A stretch of 64,000 bases of DNA, from positions 744,001-808,000 of the forward strand of contig BJKQ01000008.1 of the NCBI GenBank assembly GCA_006538405.1, in the 5' to 3' direction. Below the pieces are notes generated by a model. That model saw only the letters and a list, made by a program, of their open reading frames with translations. It did no database searches and had not been told where the DNA came from. Shown piece after piece: positions 11,507 through 24,182 of the stretch. The translations under genes and the position numbers were made by a program. Each line of letters starts with the position of its first letter. Position 1 is the stretch's first letter. The DNA is from Hansfordia pulvinata (Eukaryota > Ascomycota > Sordariomycetes > Xylariales).

Positions 11507-12911
11507 CCTTGTGTGGCGCCCAACGTGCAATCTGCCTACTGCGTGCTTGCGCTTGTGCCCGTACTTCGCGAGTGAGAAGGCCTCGTATTTTTCTTTGCTC
11601 GAAGCGAGGAAGACGGAACCTGCGGTAAGAGGAGAGAAGGAAAAGCGAAGTAGAAAGAAAACTGACAAGCGAGCGAACAAGAAACAACGGAAAGGGTAGC
11701 ATGGAGAAAGCAGAAAGGAGAGAACTTTTCCGTTCTGGCGCACAGAAGCACGTCCACGAGCAACCGAGTGACTCCAGTCGCGGGCTTGAATCCCAGACCA
11801 TTGGCGCTTGCAAGCAGGGTTGGTTTGCCTACGAGTTAAGGCCAGCCCTACCGGGTCGACGAGTGTGGCTGTCCACGCCATCGCCTAAGGTGGTTGCTGA
11901 TAATTCCTCTTTGCCATTCAGGATTCCCTTTCTTCTTCTTCTTTTCCTTACCTGCTCGTCGTCTTCCTGAGCTATCGGTCATGTTCAGCCCTTTCTTTCT
12001 TTTTATTTTCGAAATCGGGAAAGGGGAGGGGCAAATTGGTAAACCAGCGGTCCCCTTCTTGTTCTTGTTCTTGTTCTTCTCTTTCGGCATTCGCCGCTTC
12101 CAAGAGAGAGGAGGTGTGGAGGTGAAGGAAGAGGAGGAGGAGGAGGCAGGAGGATGGGGGCGGGCGGCGGGCGGGACGGACGGACGCGCCGTCCTGTCAG
12201 CGAAGGTCCGGCTCCGCACGCGAAAAGGCGAGGCCGGGCGGCTGGTTCCCTCTTACCCCCCTCTCCTCCCCGCCGAGCTGGTCTGGCCGCACCCGCAACT
12301 CGGGACGGCGGTGGCCACTCTTCGTGCTTACCTTGATACCTGCTGGCTTATACGATTACTACGGAGTGCTCTCAAGTGCCGTCCGTTCTTGGTGGAGCGA
12401 GAGGGAGACGAGGAGGGTTGCCGCCAACGGGGGCCGGGCACGTGCTGCTGGCCGAGCCCTTCGCGAGCTGTGGTGTGTTGTGTGTTTGAATCCGCTCTGT
12501 CTCTCTGTCTCTCTCTTTCGCCACCACATTCCCGCCCGCTTGGACCAAGAAAGCAGCGCCCGCGCGGAGAAAAAAAGAAAGAAAGAAAGACTGCTCGAGA
12601 ATCCTCCCACGTGTGCGAGCGCGCGCCGTTGAATCGTCATGGACGCACACTGCACGCGGAGAAAGGGCTACAAATCAATGCCGTCACTTGTGTCTCCATC
12701 CATCCGCACATACACGAGAGATAGAGAGAGAGAGAGAGAGTGGCGAAAGAAGACGAAAAAGAACGCAAGAAAAGGGTGGCTCCGCCCCGCCACCTTGCGC
12801 GGCTGTGCGTTTCCTCTCTCCCGCCTGGCAAAAACCGAAGCGAACAACATCTGCTCTCCCCATCTCGCCACACACTTGGGGGGCACGCAACCTCACTTGG
12901 CGTGAGACACG

Positions 12912-12992
12912 TTTTTTTTTTTTTTTTTTTTTTTTCGTCTTGGTCACTCGCTTCTTCTTGTTTTCCCAGACCCCTCCCCCCCCCCCCCCCCC
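12912..12992. repeat. Poly-T (24) and poly-C (17) tracts
   Basis: A run of 24 T at 12912-12935 is followed by 17 C at 12976-12992 on the same strand. The whole stretch is strongly pyrimidine-biased, and a GA tract lies just upstream at about 12716-12740. Confidence 0.95.
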
Positions 12993-14176
12993 TCCCGCTT
13001 ATACCCTAAGCGACGGGAAGGCGGAGGGAGGGAGGGAGGGAAACAGACCTTTTTTTCGATGGGCGAGCGAGCGAGACGGCGACTTCCAGCTGGGTGTTCC
13101 TTCGACTGGCAGCCCATCATCTACCGTGTTAGTCTGATGTAGGTGGATGAGTAGAGGTTTGCTGTATCGTGCGCTGGAGTCAGTGCTATCATTGTGCGGT
13201 TTGCGGTGCTGTTCACTGTGCTGTGCTGTCCTGCAGCGCTGTAATTTAGTGGAGGATAACCCCTGCTCCGGCCTGTCCCCAGGGCTGTCTCCAGGGCTCG
13301 GTTGGTCCCTACGTCGCCCATCCAATCAGTCTCCAGTGGAGGTCGCAGGTGGAAGGCTGGAGAGGCGCCCCCAAATCCTACGGGCACGTGCCAAACAGAG
13401 GCCATCGCCGACCCGAGATGGCGGAGTATGCCACAACTGCTACCTAACCCAGGCATGTAAGGGTGTGCTTGTAGTAATAAAGTGCATGGCTGGCCCGTCG
13501 TGAATGATAACGATGACAGGTAGTACCCTTGGATAATCAACCAGAGTGTTTCCAGTGACCGGGCAAAGTCGGGAAACAGAGGCCCACGGCGACAATGCGC
13601 GGGTGGCGAGACGAAAACGAAAACCCTCTCTCTTTTCTCCCCTTTCTCGCGAACGGGCGGTGTTTAGGGGCCGGCTTGTCCTTGTTCTCGGCCGTGCACT
13701 TTCCATTCTCCTCTTGGCCTCTTCTCCTGCGTCATGGCCGGAGAAACTGACGGTGGAAGAGTGAGAGACAGACAAGAGGAAAATAATCAATATGGGAACC
13801 GGCCACTTCTGCCCAACCAAGCCCCCCCCCCCATGATGACGAGCTTGATAGCTGCCGAGTGACGACAGCACTCTACATCTACACATCTACGTTTTTTCGC
13901 TCTCTCCCTCCCTACCCATGACGCGGGAAATGCGACGGCGTGCGTGCGTGGCGAAGAGATGGACATCCCAGAGAGCCCGCTTCGTCTCCCGGTGTGTGTG
14001 TCTGGTGTCGAGCACTTCGTCATGCTTGCGCCTGTGCCTGTGGGCTTTCACAACGCGTACGACATGCATGTGTGTGTGCGATAGCGCCGTCTCGGCACTC
14101 ATCATCGAGCAAAAGAACTTGGCAGGGGAGGGGAGGGGAGGGGCCCTCCGAGCTTGGCACGGAGGCGCCAGGTCGG

Positions 14177-14178
<2 letters not shown>

Positions 14179-14245
<67 letters not shown>
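14179..14245. repeat. (GT)33 microsatellite
   Basis: An uninterrupted alternating GT tract of 67 bases, the longest microsatellite in the window. It ends 15 bases before a TACCTAGGTA palindrome at 14261-14270. Confidence 0.98.
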
Positions 14246-14249
<4 letters not shown>

Positions 14250-15320
14250 GGCTGTGTATCTACCTAGGTAAGGTAGGTATCTCGGTATGTAGGTAAACAA
14301 TACGCCTTGTGAGCGATTGGCGCTTGACCGGTGGCTGGGCCGCCGCGATGAGGCGGGCGGCGGCGGCGGCGGCAGTTGATGGGTGATCTGCGTCTCCCAC
14401 TCGCCTCAAGATCAGCCCGATCAGTCAGGAGGGGACACCGGTTCGGCCGATTGGGCCCGGGAGCGTTCTTGCTTTGCCGTGCATACTCCGTACGTACCTT
14501 GTGCATGCGCACACGCGCTAGGTATGTTACCAGGGGGAGGGGGAGGGGGACCACTTGCGCTTATGGAGTACGTCTCACCGGCACTGGGATGAGGGCCGCC
14601 TTCTGGAATCTCTTCGGGATGACAAGGGGGAGGGGACGGGGCGGGCTTGGCCGAGGTGTGTGTGCCTGTGTCGTGCCTAGACTTGTCTTTTTTTTTTTTT
14701 TTTTGCTGCTCTTTTTCCTTGCTCTTCCTTCCCTCTTCCTTTGTTGACTGTGTCGAGGGCCCAGACCCAGACTCAAGACCCCCAAGCGGCCCGGCAAGGA
14801 TGCGTGGGCCCCGCGGTAGGTACCGTAGGCCTGTTGCTGTTGCTGGGGGCGCAATCCGCACTGGCTGGGCAAGTGGGATGGCTCAGAATGGTGAGAGGGC
14901 GAGAATTGTAGATTGGCAAAGTCCTGGCTTCCGAGGCTCGCAAAGAGGGGGGTCACTTTGCGCTGTTGTTCCTGAGTGGTTGAAGATAGCGGCCAGCGTC
15001 ATCTAGAGAGAGGAAGAGGGTACGACGCCATAGTGTTGCAGGTTTGCGGCCGCGGCAACGCGACACGCGAGAGGGATGAGAGAGGGCAGAGCAAAGCAGA
15101 GCAGAGATAAGATCCAAGTCAGGTAGGTGTGTCAAGTATGTGTCCCCGTCTCGGGTTTCCCGGCGGAAACGGACGGGCAAACGCCCCCCCCTGCCTCGGG
15201 CTCTGCCTGTCTGGCGCGCGACATGTCGGCAGACAGGAATAGAAAACGGGAACGGAGTTGGTTGACAGTGAGCGAGCGTGAGAGCGCCCGCCAGGAGTTG
15301 CGGCCAAGACTGTTCAGACC

Positions 15321-15335
15321 GGGGGGGGGGGGGGG
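15321..15335. repeat. Poly-G tract (15)
   Basis: Run of 15 G, intergenic, next to a GT-rich stretch and a TACTCGTA motif at 15369. Confidence 0.95.
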
Positions 15336-17143
15336 CGTGTGTGGATGGATGTGTGTGTGTCAGGTATGTACTCGTAGATGGAATTGGTTGTGGCCACCTC
15401 CTGGAGACGGGAAGAGGGCGCAAAGCCCAGAGCCAAGACACCCTCAACTCCAAGGCCAAGAAGCCAAGCGGCCAAGCCGCAAGAGTCCTCCCCATCAGCC
15501 AGTCAGCCCAACCAGCAAGCCAGCCAGCAAGCAAGCAAGGCCTACTCGTGCGAGCGCTCGGCAACCCTGAGCTCTTGAGAGTGCGGGCCTGCCGCCTTGG
15601 CGCATTGGCAACTGGGTTTCTGGGCGTTTCGCTGGCCTGCCTGCCTTCTTTCGATCTACCCACTCGCGCCTGGTACCTAGGTACCTAGGTACGCGTGTCG
15701 TTCGAGTCCCAGGGCGACCGGCACCTGATGTATGTGATGCTGATTGCTTGTTTGCTTGCTGCTCGGCTTGGACGGGAGACGAGACGCACAGTCTCATCCT
15801 GCGGGTTGCGAGCTGCGCGGGCGGGAGGCACGGCGCGGCGCGGCGCGGCGCGGCATGAACGGAACGGAACGGCACTGGCATGGCATGGCATATCCTCCGC
15901 GGGCATCTCACACCGGCCGGTGAGGTGAGGCACATGAGCGGCCGGCCGGCGGAGCTGTCCTGTCCTGTCCCGTTCTGCGACTCCCGAAAGGTGGGATACG
16001 CCGGGTACGTACTCGTGCGCGCAGTACTGTGGAATGTCACGATACCTGTAAGGTACGGATCAGTGTGCGTGCAATAAGTGCAGTAAAATACGAGTAACTC
16101 GCACGTGTGGTGCGACGGGTACAGCCATACAAGTACTCGTACCTTTATCCGCACCCGGGAATCAATCATCAGATACAACCTTCCAAAGCGGCGGAGAGTG
16201 ACAACACAGCCGTCTATCTGTTTGCTGCTGCTTGGCCTGTTTCGCATCACATACATGTACAGATTCTTGGCCCGACGGCTTGGGCCCGTGTGTCATCAGG
16301 CAGACCAGATAGACAGGTACCTAGGTAGATACAGATACATCTTCTGCGCGATGGATAGAGACAGGCACAGGGAGGTGAGGAGACGGACCCTTCTTCTTAG
16401 GTCCCCCTCCCCCACTCAGCTGGTGGAATCAGTGAGGCGAGTCAATCAACACCCCTGTCAGCCCGTAGTGCCCGTGTCAAGCGGCAGTCGTCGCCCAGTC
16501 TGTCAGTCTGCCAGTGACAAGAGCTCCAGCTGTCTCTCACGAGTGACTAATAATCAGTTGGGCCCTGAATCCACCACCACTAACCAGTAGGTACCTAAGA
16601 GAGAGAGCCCGTTCAGTCGCGACTGCACGTTACCTGCGAGTATCAGAGTCCTGTCTCATCCACACGTGCGTTGCTTTCATCGCCACCGTCGCTCGCCCAT
16701 CGTCGACTTTGCTGCGGGGCCTTGTCTCGCCTCGAGCAGCAGCGCCGTCTCGCCTCCTTGCCTGCTTGTCTCGTCACCCGCAGTGGGACACTTCAGCGAC
16801 GGCCCCCCTCTTTTCTCCTCTCCTCTCTTGTCCCTCTCTCTCTCTCTCTCTCTCCCCACCCCTCTACCCACGTTTCTCTCCATCTCTCCTCCCGCCAAGC
16901 CGCACAGCCCGTCATCGCCTCTTTCAATCTGACGCGTTGGACCGAGTGCTCCCGTCGACACACGCAAAGCCTGGTCCTGTCTTCCGTCCCGTCCTGCCCT
17001 GTGCTGTGCTGTCACTACTCCGGAGTTGAGAGTGCGAGTACCCGCACGAGTGAACTGGTCCCCACTTCCCGTAGCCCCCGATCTCTGTGTCTCCAGTGTC
17101 TCCTCCTCGATTACGAGCTACTCGTACAGCCCGCAGAGACACG

Positions 17144-18210
17144 ATGGAAGCCGTCCACCGCGCCTTGGTGCAGTGCCTGAACGATCGGCGGTGGGCCGAC
17201 CTGCCCCGCTACCTGCACTCGCCCTTGGTCGTCGTCGTCGTCGGAGGCGGCGGCGGCGGGGGGAGCGCGAGGTGACCCTCGACGACTATGCGGCGCAGCT
17301 GCGGCAGCAGCAGGAGCAGCAGGAGGAGGAGGCAGGCTTAGGCCGAACCGTGATGACCGTCGACGCGGTGACCGAGGACGCCGGGCAGCAGTGCCTGGCG
17401 AGCCGGATCATCGTCAAGCAAGAGTGGGATGAGGAGGGGCAGCAGCTGGGCAGCGGCGCCCCCGTCGTCTTCACGGAACAGAACTTCTACTGGTTCCACG
17501 ACGATGGCAGAATCTACAAGGTCGCCCGCATGGTGGACACGGACGAGAGGCAGCACCAGAAGAAGAGCCGGCTGCAGTCCGGCAACGGCGGCGGCGGCGC
17601 CGCGGGGGCGGCGATGCCGGACCTCATCGGCGACTACCACGAGCCAGCCGAGCCACAATCGCAGGACGACGACGGCGACGACAACGACGACCTTCATGAG
17701 ACGTACTTGGCGTACCTGGGCTGCATCAACGCGCGCACAATGCAGCGGGACATACCGGGCTTCCTCCTCAGCCCCCCTGGCGGTCACGACGACCCAGCGG
17801 CAGCGGCAGCGGCAGCAGTGGTGGTGCACCACAACGGGCGCCCGCTGACGGCGGACACGTACCGCGGGCTGATGGAGGGCGCGGTCGCGGCGATCCCGGA
17901 CATCCACTTCGCGGCGCGAACGGTGGTGGTGGACCGGGCGCGGCGGCGCGTGGCGGTGCGCCTCGAGTTCACCGGCCGCCCGGTCGGGGCCATCGGGGGC
18001 GCCCCCGCGCCGGCGGTGGCTGGCGGCGGCAGCGTGCGCTTCTCCGAGCACTGCACGTACCAGTTCTCCCGGGGGCGGGGCGGCAGCGGCAGCGGCAGGG
18101 GTAGCAGGATTGCGCGCGTGTGGAGCATCGTGGACTGGCCTGCGTACCGCGCGCAGATATCGCCGCCGCCGTCGTCGTCGTTGTCGGCTGGTGTGGCTGA
18201 GGACGCGTAA
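17144..18210 (+). CDS. Tandem SnoaL-like (NTF2-fold) protein, one frameshift
   Basis: The start is the ATG at 17144 (MEAVHRALVQCLNDRRWADLP), which opens an NTF2-like helix typical of SnoaL-like polyketide-cyclase or ester-cyclase relatives. The frame changes at the six-G run 17258-17263 and resumes REVTLDDYAAQLRQ. With one base added the protein is 355 residues, without introns. Two copies of the fold are visible. The first spans about residues 1-145 and ends FTEQNFYWFHDDGRIYKV. The second spans about residues 185-345, from ETYLAYLGCINARTMQRD to FSEHCTYQFSRG and ARVWSIVDWPAYRAQI. An acidic DDDGDDNDD linker and alanine/glycine tracts separate or interrupt them. Members form a cone-shaped pocket and act in polyketide cyclisation or have unknown roles. 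No polyketide synthase is nearby, so the function is open. A longer ORF beginning at 17026 in the downstream frame has an Arg-rich shadow N terminus and is not preferred. Confidence 0.7.
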
Positions 18211-20977
18211 CGGTAGATGACAAAGAGTGGTTCAGGTGGTTTCCAAGCTTGGCAATCGGTCGGGACGTTGTGGCTGTACCTCACGAGAAAGCGGGAGACA
18301 ACCTTACCTTCAAGTGACGGAGAGGCGGTGGGGAATGCCGAGAACGTCGGTGGGGGTTCCAAGAGGACGGGATGGACTCAGGTACTCGTAGCGTCGTTCG
18401 GCTAGGTACAACGACGGGACCCAATCGGGCACTCATACCTCCCAAAGGTACCTCAATCAAAGTACACCTGTGGCGCATCTTCCATTCAAATGAGGTGATC
18501 ACATCACCAAGCAAGCGAAAGAGGCAACCCTACGATCCCTCCTCCCGCTGCGCCGTGGCTGTGACTCCGGCAACGCCGCTTGCTTCAGCGACGCCGCACG
18601 AGCTACTTCGTCTTCGACTGACAGACTGATGGCATCCCCCGACAGGATGAAGCACCAAACAGTTGGTGCTTCTGGTGACATGACACCAGAAACGGAAACG
18701 GGCATTGTGTGCAAAAGTGTAAGAATACTCGCGACTGTCCGAGTTCCCAAGCGAGGGCTCATCCTGGCTGCCCCTTTCGGTTTCGCCTCCTCTCCCCCCC
18801 CCCACGTCCACCCGAGACGGCAGAGACTGGGCGCGTGGCGTAAGGAAGGGGATCGCAGCGTCGGGCTTTCTAAAAATTGAGCGCCGCGGCGGCTGTAAGA
18901 GAGTGTCGGAGAGAGAGACACACACACTTAGGTACGAGTAGACACAGGCGGGTGCGGCCGGGACGGACGGAGAAAGTCGGGGAGAGAGAGAGAGAGAGAC
19001 AGACAGAGGGAAGGGGCCAGGGAGGCCAATTGGTCTTTTGCCATCCGTGCCTTCCAACTGCCGAGCCTGGATTTCGGGGGTCCCTAGTCGGTCGATAGAT
19101 AAGGGTGGATTGCGCGGAAGCGCCGCCAAGACTCGGCCGATCAACACGCCCTCCCTTCTCTCTCTCTCGATTCTCTCTTCTCTCCCGGTAGACGCCCCCC
19201 CGCGGTCGCCTCTGACACCATCAGGTTTTGGGAAGCTCCGTCTTTCTTGGCTCCGGCGGTGGTTTTATTTCATTGTTTGATCTCATCTGCGAGTACCGTA
19301 CCTACTCTACAACATGCCGGGCCCGTCCGTCCGCCCACCCGCCCGCTTGCACGTACATGATTACATGGCACGCATGAGCAACGAACGGCATGGGCAAGGG
19401 CAGGAGAAGTCTGGGTTGCGTTGCAGGTTGTTGCAGGGCCAAGACAAGAAGGACACGACAGACACGACACGGATGCGCACGTGCGTCACGTTTGCCACTG
19501 CCGCCGCTGCTGCTGCTGCTGCTCTCTTGACACCGATGTGAGTGTACGGAGCACGAGTGTCCAGGACGAATACACACGGTCGGGTACGAGACACCCTAAA
19601 GTTAGCTGACAGGGGTTTGTGCCCAGGGCCAAGAACGGCCAAGATTGCCACAGCCCAGCGCGGAGCCTCATAGTTTGTTCCTGTGCCACGCCCAGCCCTG
19701 AGCCAAGCTCAGAGCCGCCACGACGTCGTCCTCTGTGGCAACTCTGCCCCAGCACCAGAAAAGACACCGACCCGGCCAACGGGCAGGCAGGCAGACAGAC
19801 AAACAGGCGGAGGGAGAGCCTACCTGAGCTGTGCCCAGAGACACTGCGCTCCCAAGGTGGCGACAAGAGACCGGCAACCCCAGACCCAAGACACTATTCT
19901 CAGAGTCGGTCGCAAGGCGACCCAGCCAGGTGGCGGACTCGTAGGCGTGGGCGTGCTCCCATCTCCCACGCTGACAGGATGACAGACAGACGGCCATACA
20001 ACCAAGCCAGCCAGCCAGCCAGCCAGACACACAGACACACAGACAGGTACACTTTGTCCAACGACCTACAACCCATCTACGAGGTATCGTCAATATGGCC
20101 CCGTCGGCCAAGGCTCTCTCTTAGAGTGTACCCAATTTTCGCCCCGGGCCCGAATCCACTCGCCATACACCACTCACCACGGTGATCCCAATAGGAATAC
20201 TCGAGCCTCTGGCTTTCGGTCTTGGCCGCCTGTGCGCCTGCGGTTCTACCCTTACGCCTGCTCCGTACCGCACCGCACCGCGCCGCACTGCACCGTGCCG
20301 CCGCCGTCCCAGACGTACGCCCCCGTGCGAGTACTTGTGCTTGTATGTCTGGGCATAGCGGGCGTGCGCGTACCCCGTACGTATGTATCCTATGTGCCGG
20401 CGACGTGGACGACGACTCGACACCCCCCGGTAAGATCATCATCCCTAACACCAAGGGGGCATAACCAGTCGTCTTGGCCGCCATCACGTCTCGGCGCTTC
20501 GGGCAACACGCACGCAACACGGAGGCCCGTCGCTTGGCGCCGCCCAGCCCCAAGCACCTCCGTGCTTCTGGATATATCTGGGTCTCGATGGCGAGGATAT
20601 CATAAAGGGGGGGCCTACCCCTTCGTCGACCCAAATATCCCATTTGATCTGTCGTGTTGTCTATCTCATCATCATCGCCATCCGTCCCGGATCTTCCTGC
20701 TTCTTTCTTGTCTTCATTCCTCCCTTTCCGTTGTCCACTCTTGCTTTTCTCTAGTTCCTTATCACGAAGAGCCCTTTCCGATCAACATTCACTCCCGATT
20801 TCCATCCTTCCCACTCAGCTGTCTATCATCAACCTCACCTCCACCGTACTACTCCGTCTTACAGCAGCGATAGACGCATAGACAGGATAGAGGACAACTA
20901 CAACGGCGCAGGCCCAATATACATACACATACAAGGGATATATATAAACCAACGCATACACAGAAACAGCAAATCAC
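18211..20977. other. Intergenic region, no gene seen
   Basis: This stretch contains TACTCGTA at 18383 and its complement at 18933, GA tracts at about 18,980, AGCC repeats at about 20,003-20,027 and ACAG repeats. A pyrimidine-rich leader at about 20,640-20,870 ends in an AT-rich stretch (TATATATAAA near 20,940) about 35 bases before the transporter start. No protein-like ORF was found. Confidence 0.55.
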
Positions 20978-22441
20978 ATGATGGATAATCCCTGGGTGTA
21001 CGGACCGTCTCCCAAGGTGCGCTCCGCCGTGCCTGCCGCCGCCCACGGCCACCAACGCACCTTTTCGCAGCGCCAGGCCGTCGAGGGCCACGACCACGTC
21101 ATCGACGAGACGCAGGAGAACTTTGAGATGGCGGAGACGCGGCTCAACTCGGCCTCGTCGTCGATACACAAGGGCCACATGGGCAAGGACGTCGAGATGG
21201 GCGGCAAGGAGGAGCACCATCACGAGGACCACGAGCACAAGCACGACCCTTACGACCCGAACCGGCCCAAGATCCCGCTCCGCCAGCGCCTCCACCACTT
21301 CACCTGGGCCTGGTACACGCTGACGATGAGCACAGGAGGACTGTCGCTGCTCATCTACACGCAACCGCACCAGTTCCCGGGCCTGTTCGGCATCGGCATG
21401 TTCTTCTACGTCCTCAACATCATCCTCATCGTCATCGTCACCGGCACCATGCTCACCCGCTTCCTGCTGCACCACGGCGACTTCTACGCCTCGCTGACGC
21501 ATCCGCGCGAAGGCCTCTTCCTCCCCACCTTCTTCCTGACCCTCGCCACCCTCATCACCAGCACCGAGCGCTACGCCATCCCTGACGGCGAGCCCATGCT
21601 CACCTGGGGCGTCCAGCTGGCTTTCTGGCTGTACGTCATCCTCGCCATCTTCGTCGCCGTCGGCCAGTACAGCTTCGTCTTCGCCGCCCACAGCTACGGC
21701 CTGCACACCATGATGCCCACCTGGATCCTGCCCATCTTCCCCATCATGCTGTCCGGCACTATCGCCTCCGTCATCGCCGAGTCCCAGCCCCCCGAGCTCG
21801 CTTTGCCCATCGTTGTCGGCGGCCTGACCTGCCAGGGATTGGGTATGACGGTGGCTCTGATGATGTACTCGCACATGATTGGCCGTCTCATGTCTGCCGG
21901 TAAGCATTCCTCTCGACGCTCTTGCTGCATGTATACACGCCAGAAACAAGATAGCTAACACTTTTCTCCAGGCCTTCCCAACCGCGAGCACCGCCCGGGC
22001 CTCTTCATGAACGTCGGACCCCCGGCCTTCACGGCCCTCGCCCTGATCGGCATGGCTAAGGGCCTTCCCGACGGCTTGGACGTCGACCAGGACGGCGACC
22101 CGGACGCCTCCATCATCCGCATGTTCGCCGTCATTGTCGCCATCTTTCTGTGGGCCCTGGCCTTCTGGTGGTTCTGCATCGCCACCATCGCCGTCATCAG
22201 CTCGCCCCCCAAGCACTTCCACCTGGGCTTCTGGGCCATGGTCTTCCCCAACACCGGCTTCATCCTCGCCACCATCAGCATCGGCAAGGAGCTCGGCAGC
22301 GAGCCCATCCTGTGGGTCACCACCGGCATGTCCATCTGCCTCTTTTGCATGTACTGCTTCGTCCTCTTCTGCCAGATCCGTGCCTTCATCCGCCAGGACA
22401 TCATGTACCCGGGGCTCGACGAGGACGTCAACGACCACTAG
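20978..22441 (+). CDS. TDT/SLAC1-family transporter (Mae1-like C4-dicarboxylate or sulfite exporter)
   Basis: Exons 20978-21899 and 21972-22441 flank a 72-nt intron (GTAAGC donor, CTCCAG acceptor), giving 463 residues, close to yeast Mae1 and Ssu1 relatives. The first about 100 residues are hydrophilic and His/Asp/Glu-rich (EEHHHEDHEHKHD), likely cytosolic. The family hallmark FTWAWYTLTMSTGGLSLL (residues about 108-125) begins the first of about ten membrane segments. Further segments include FFYVLNIILIVIVTG, FFLTLATLIT, AFWLYVILAIFVAVG, and in exon 2 FAVIVAIFLWALAFWWFC and MSICLFCMYCFVLFC. The tail QIRAFIRQDIMYPGLDEDVNDH is hydrophilic. TDT proteins move malate/succinate (Mae1) or sulfite (Ssu1) across the plasma membrane by proton-coupled or channel-like transport; substrate cannot be fixed here. 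The gene is intact, and a G4 run at 21606-21609 keeps its frame. A 540-codon ORF on the opposite strand is its shadow. Confidence 0.92.
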
Positions 22442-24182
22442 AGAAGCCCACTCTCTCCATTCCCACGTCATCTACTCTCTCCCGCCAAGAGAATTCTTCC
22501 ATGTCGTTTTTCTTACTCTCTGCTACTGTGCGCCTTCACTTCTCTCCCACATGAAACCATTTAGTACAAGACGGGTTTTCTTCTCTTACCGGACTTTTCT
22601 CTCTTCCGGCACCATCTCAACGGCGTTTACATCCCATCTGGCATTTCAGGCGCAACCGGGGCCCTTGGCTTGGCTGGGTTTTTCTTTTTTTTTCCTTTTA
22701 TTTTAGACGAAGAAGGGCAGTACAGAACGCGACAGGGTTCTTTGCCGGGGAGGGGATTCTCGTCTCCTCTTTCGTACTTTTGCTTTCAAGCGATGGTTGA
22801 TAAAATACCCCCTCCCGAGGCCACCTTGCCCTGGCCCACCTACATAGACAAGCATCATCCGAGGAGCCTTCCCGCTTCCCTTTCGGATTACGTATACATT
22901 CAAGAACATAGACGAATTTGGAAAACAAGATTGTTCAAATGCAGCCTCGCTCGTGTTCTCGTTCTGGGCGGCCGTGATTACGAGTGACATGCGTGTGGAA
23001 CCGTGTGATCCGACATGGGCTTGATTCTCAGAGCCCTTCTCCCGCATGAAAACGTGCAAGCTGATTTTTGTGGCCCCTTTCCGTTCCGAGTCCCCAGGAC
23101 GTCATGACGACATATTGAAGCCCTGTCTCGAAAAAAAAAACAAAATGACGCACCCTCGCCCCCCAGGAGCGATGAGCGGCTACGTGTACGTATCTGCGCA
23201 CGCCCCCGCCACCTGCGGCACCCGGGGCTTCTTGCTAAGCAGTCCCAGCGCTGGTCGTGATTTGTCTCTTGTCTTCTCCGGGGTTTCATATTGTGTTCGC
23301 CTTGTTTGCGATCCCGCAAGTTTTCTTTGCTGAAATCCCCACCGGGGAAAGAGAGAAGGGACCTCGGACTGCGTGTATGCACGCTGACGTTTCCAAGGTT
23401 GCTCGGGGTCCGGGCTTTGCCAAGGATTTGTCTACCGACCATCCTCGCGCAGCCCCGGTCGTAGGTTCGTGTGCCGTAACGGAGGAGATCAAAGCCGGCG
23501 ACCCTCGCGAGCGCCGGATTGGGACTTGACCACGGGCCGGGCCGGGCCCGGGGCAGCAAGCGCGGCAGCCTCTCCCGCCGCCTGCCGCCGCCTCATCCTC
23601 TTATTAGCCCGTGGAACTCGCAGCGGGACGGGCGGGACGGGGCACGGCCGTAACCTCGACCGGGCGAACTCGTTCGCACAGCTCCCGCGGCGTCGCCGAG
23701 GTTCCGGGAGAAGGAAGTCGGAGATGAGCGCCGTCGAGCTCGGTTCGGTTCGGCTCGAATGGGGACGGCGGCGCTTGCGGTTCGACGGGACACAGTGGTG
23801 GTGGAGAGCAAGGCTAGGTAGGTAGCGAAGGTACTCGTGAATCGTAACCGGCTCTGGTGAGGTTCTGTTTACCTCATCGTGAGTGTACGGGCCGGATTCG
23901 GAGCATCTTCACTTTAAGCCGGCTTTCGACTTATCTAATGTAGGTAGTCACGTACCGTTTTGACATTGAAATGAGATGGGTTATTGACTGGGAGATTTAA
24001 TGCCGAAAAATATAAGCATCTGCATGGTTATAAATATCTTTTACGATTTACAACTTATAGGCAATGGTATGTACCACTGGACCGGACGGATCGGACTGGC
24101 CAACAGTTTAACGGATAGAGTCTCGTCAACTTGCGAACTTTGCTGTATGAAGTGTTTATGTTTTTTTTATTTATATATCTGT
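22442..24182. other. Intergenic region, no gene seen
   Basis: This is the 3' flank of the transporter (T-rich at 22,680-22,705) and the 3' flank of the minus-strand gene at 24.2 kb, so it is a convergent intergenic space. No supported ORF was found. The last about 250 bases before 24,183 are AT-rich. Confidence 0.55.

Larger units (their letters stand above)
7793..17143. other. 9.35-kb gene desert rich in simple repeats
   Basis: No coding sequence could be supported in this stretch. ORFs here are short, overlap in several frames, or read through microsatellites. It holds homopolymers (G 8500-8516, T 12912-12935, C 12976-12992, T 14688-14704, G 15321-15335), CT, GA and AGA tracts, a long GT tract, pentameric GC repeats at about 15,830-15,870, and clustered TACCTAGGTA and TACTCGTA motifs at 14.2-17.1 kb. 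The last 500 bases are CT-rich, as in promoters and leaders of fungal genes, and precede the SnoaL-like gene. Confidence 0.6.

Noticed and set aside
11894..12724. 276-codon plus-strand ORF
   Set aside because: Made largely of microsatellite and homopolymer readings (Phe, Glu and Arg tracts) with no domain.
15700..15730. GTTCGAGTCC, resembling a tRNA T-loop
   Set aside because: The flanking bases do not form a T-stem and no other cloverleaf arms are present.
15495..16256. 253-codon minus-strand ORF
   Set aside because: It spans pentameric and tetrameric repeats, has no recognisable motif, and composition changes along it.
20849..22471. 540-codon minus-strand ORF
   Set aside because: It is antisense to the transporter gene. 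Its Asp/Glu/His/Val-rich composition is the mirror of the membrane-protein codons, while the plus strand has family motifs and a proper intron.
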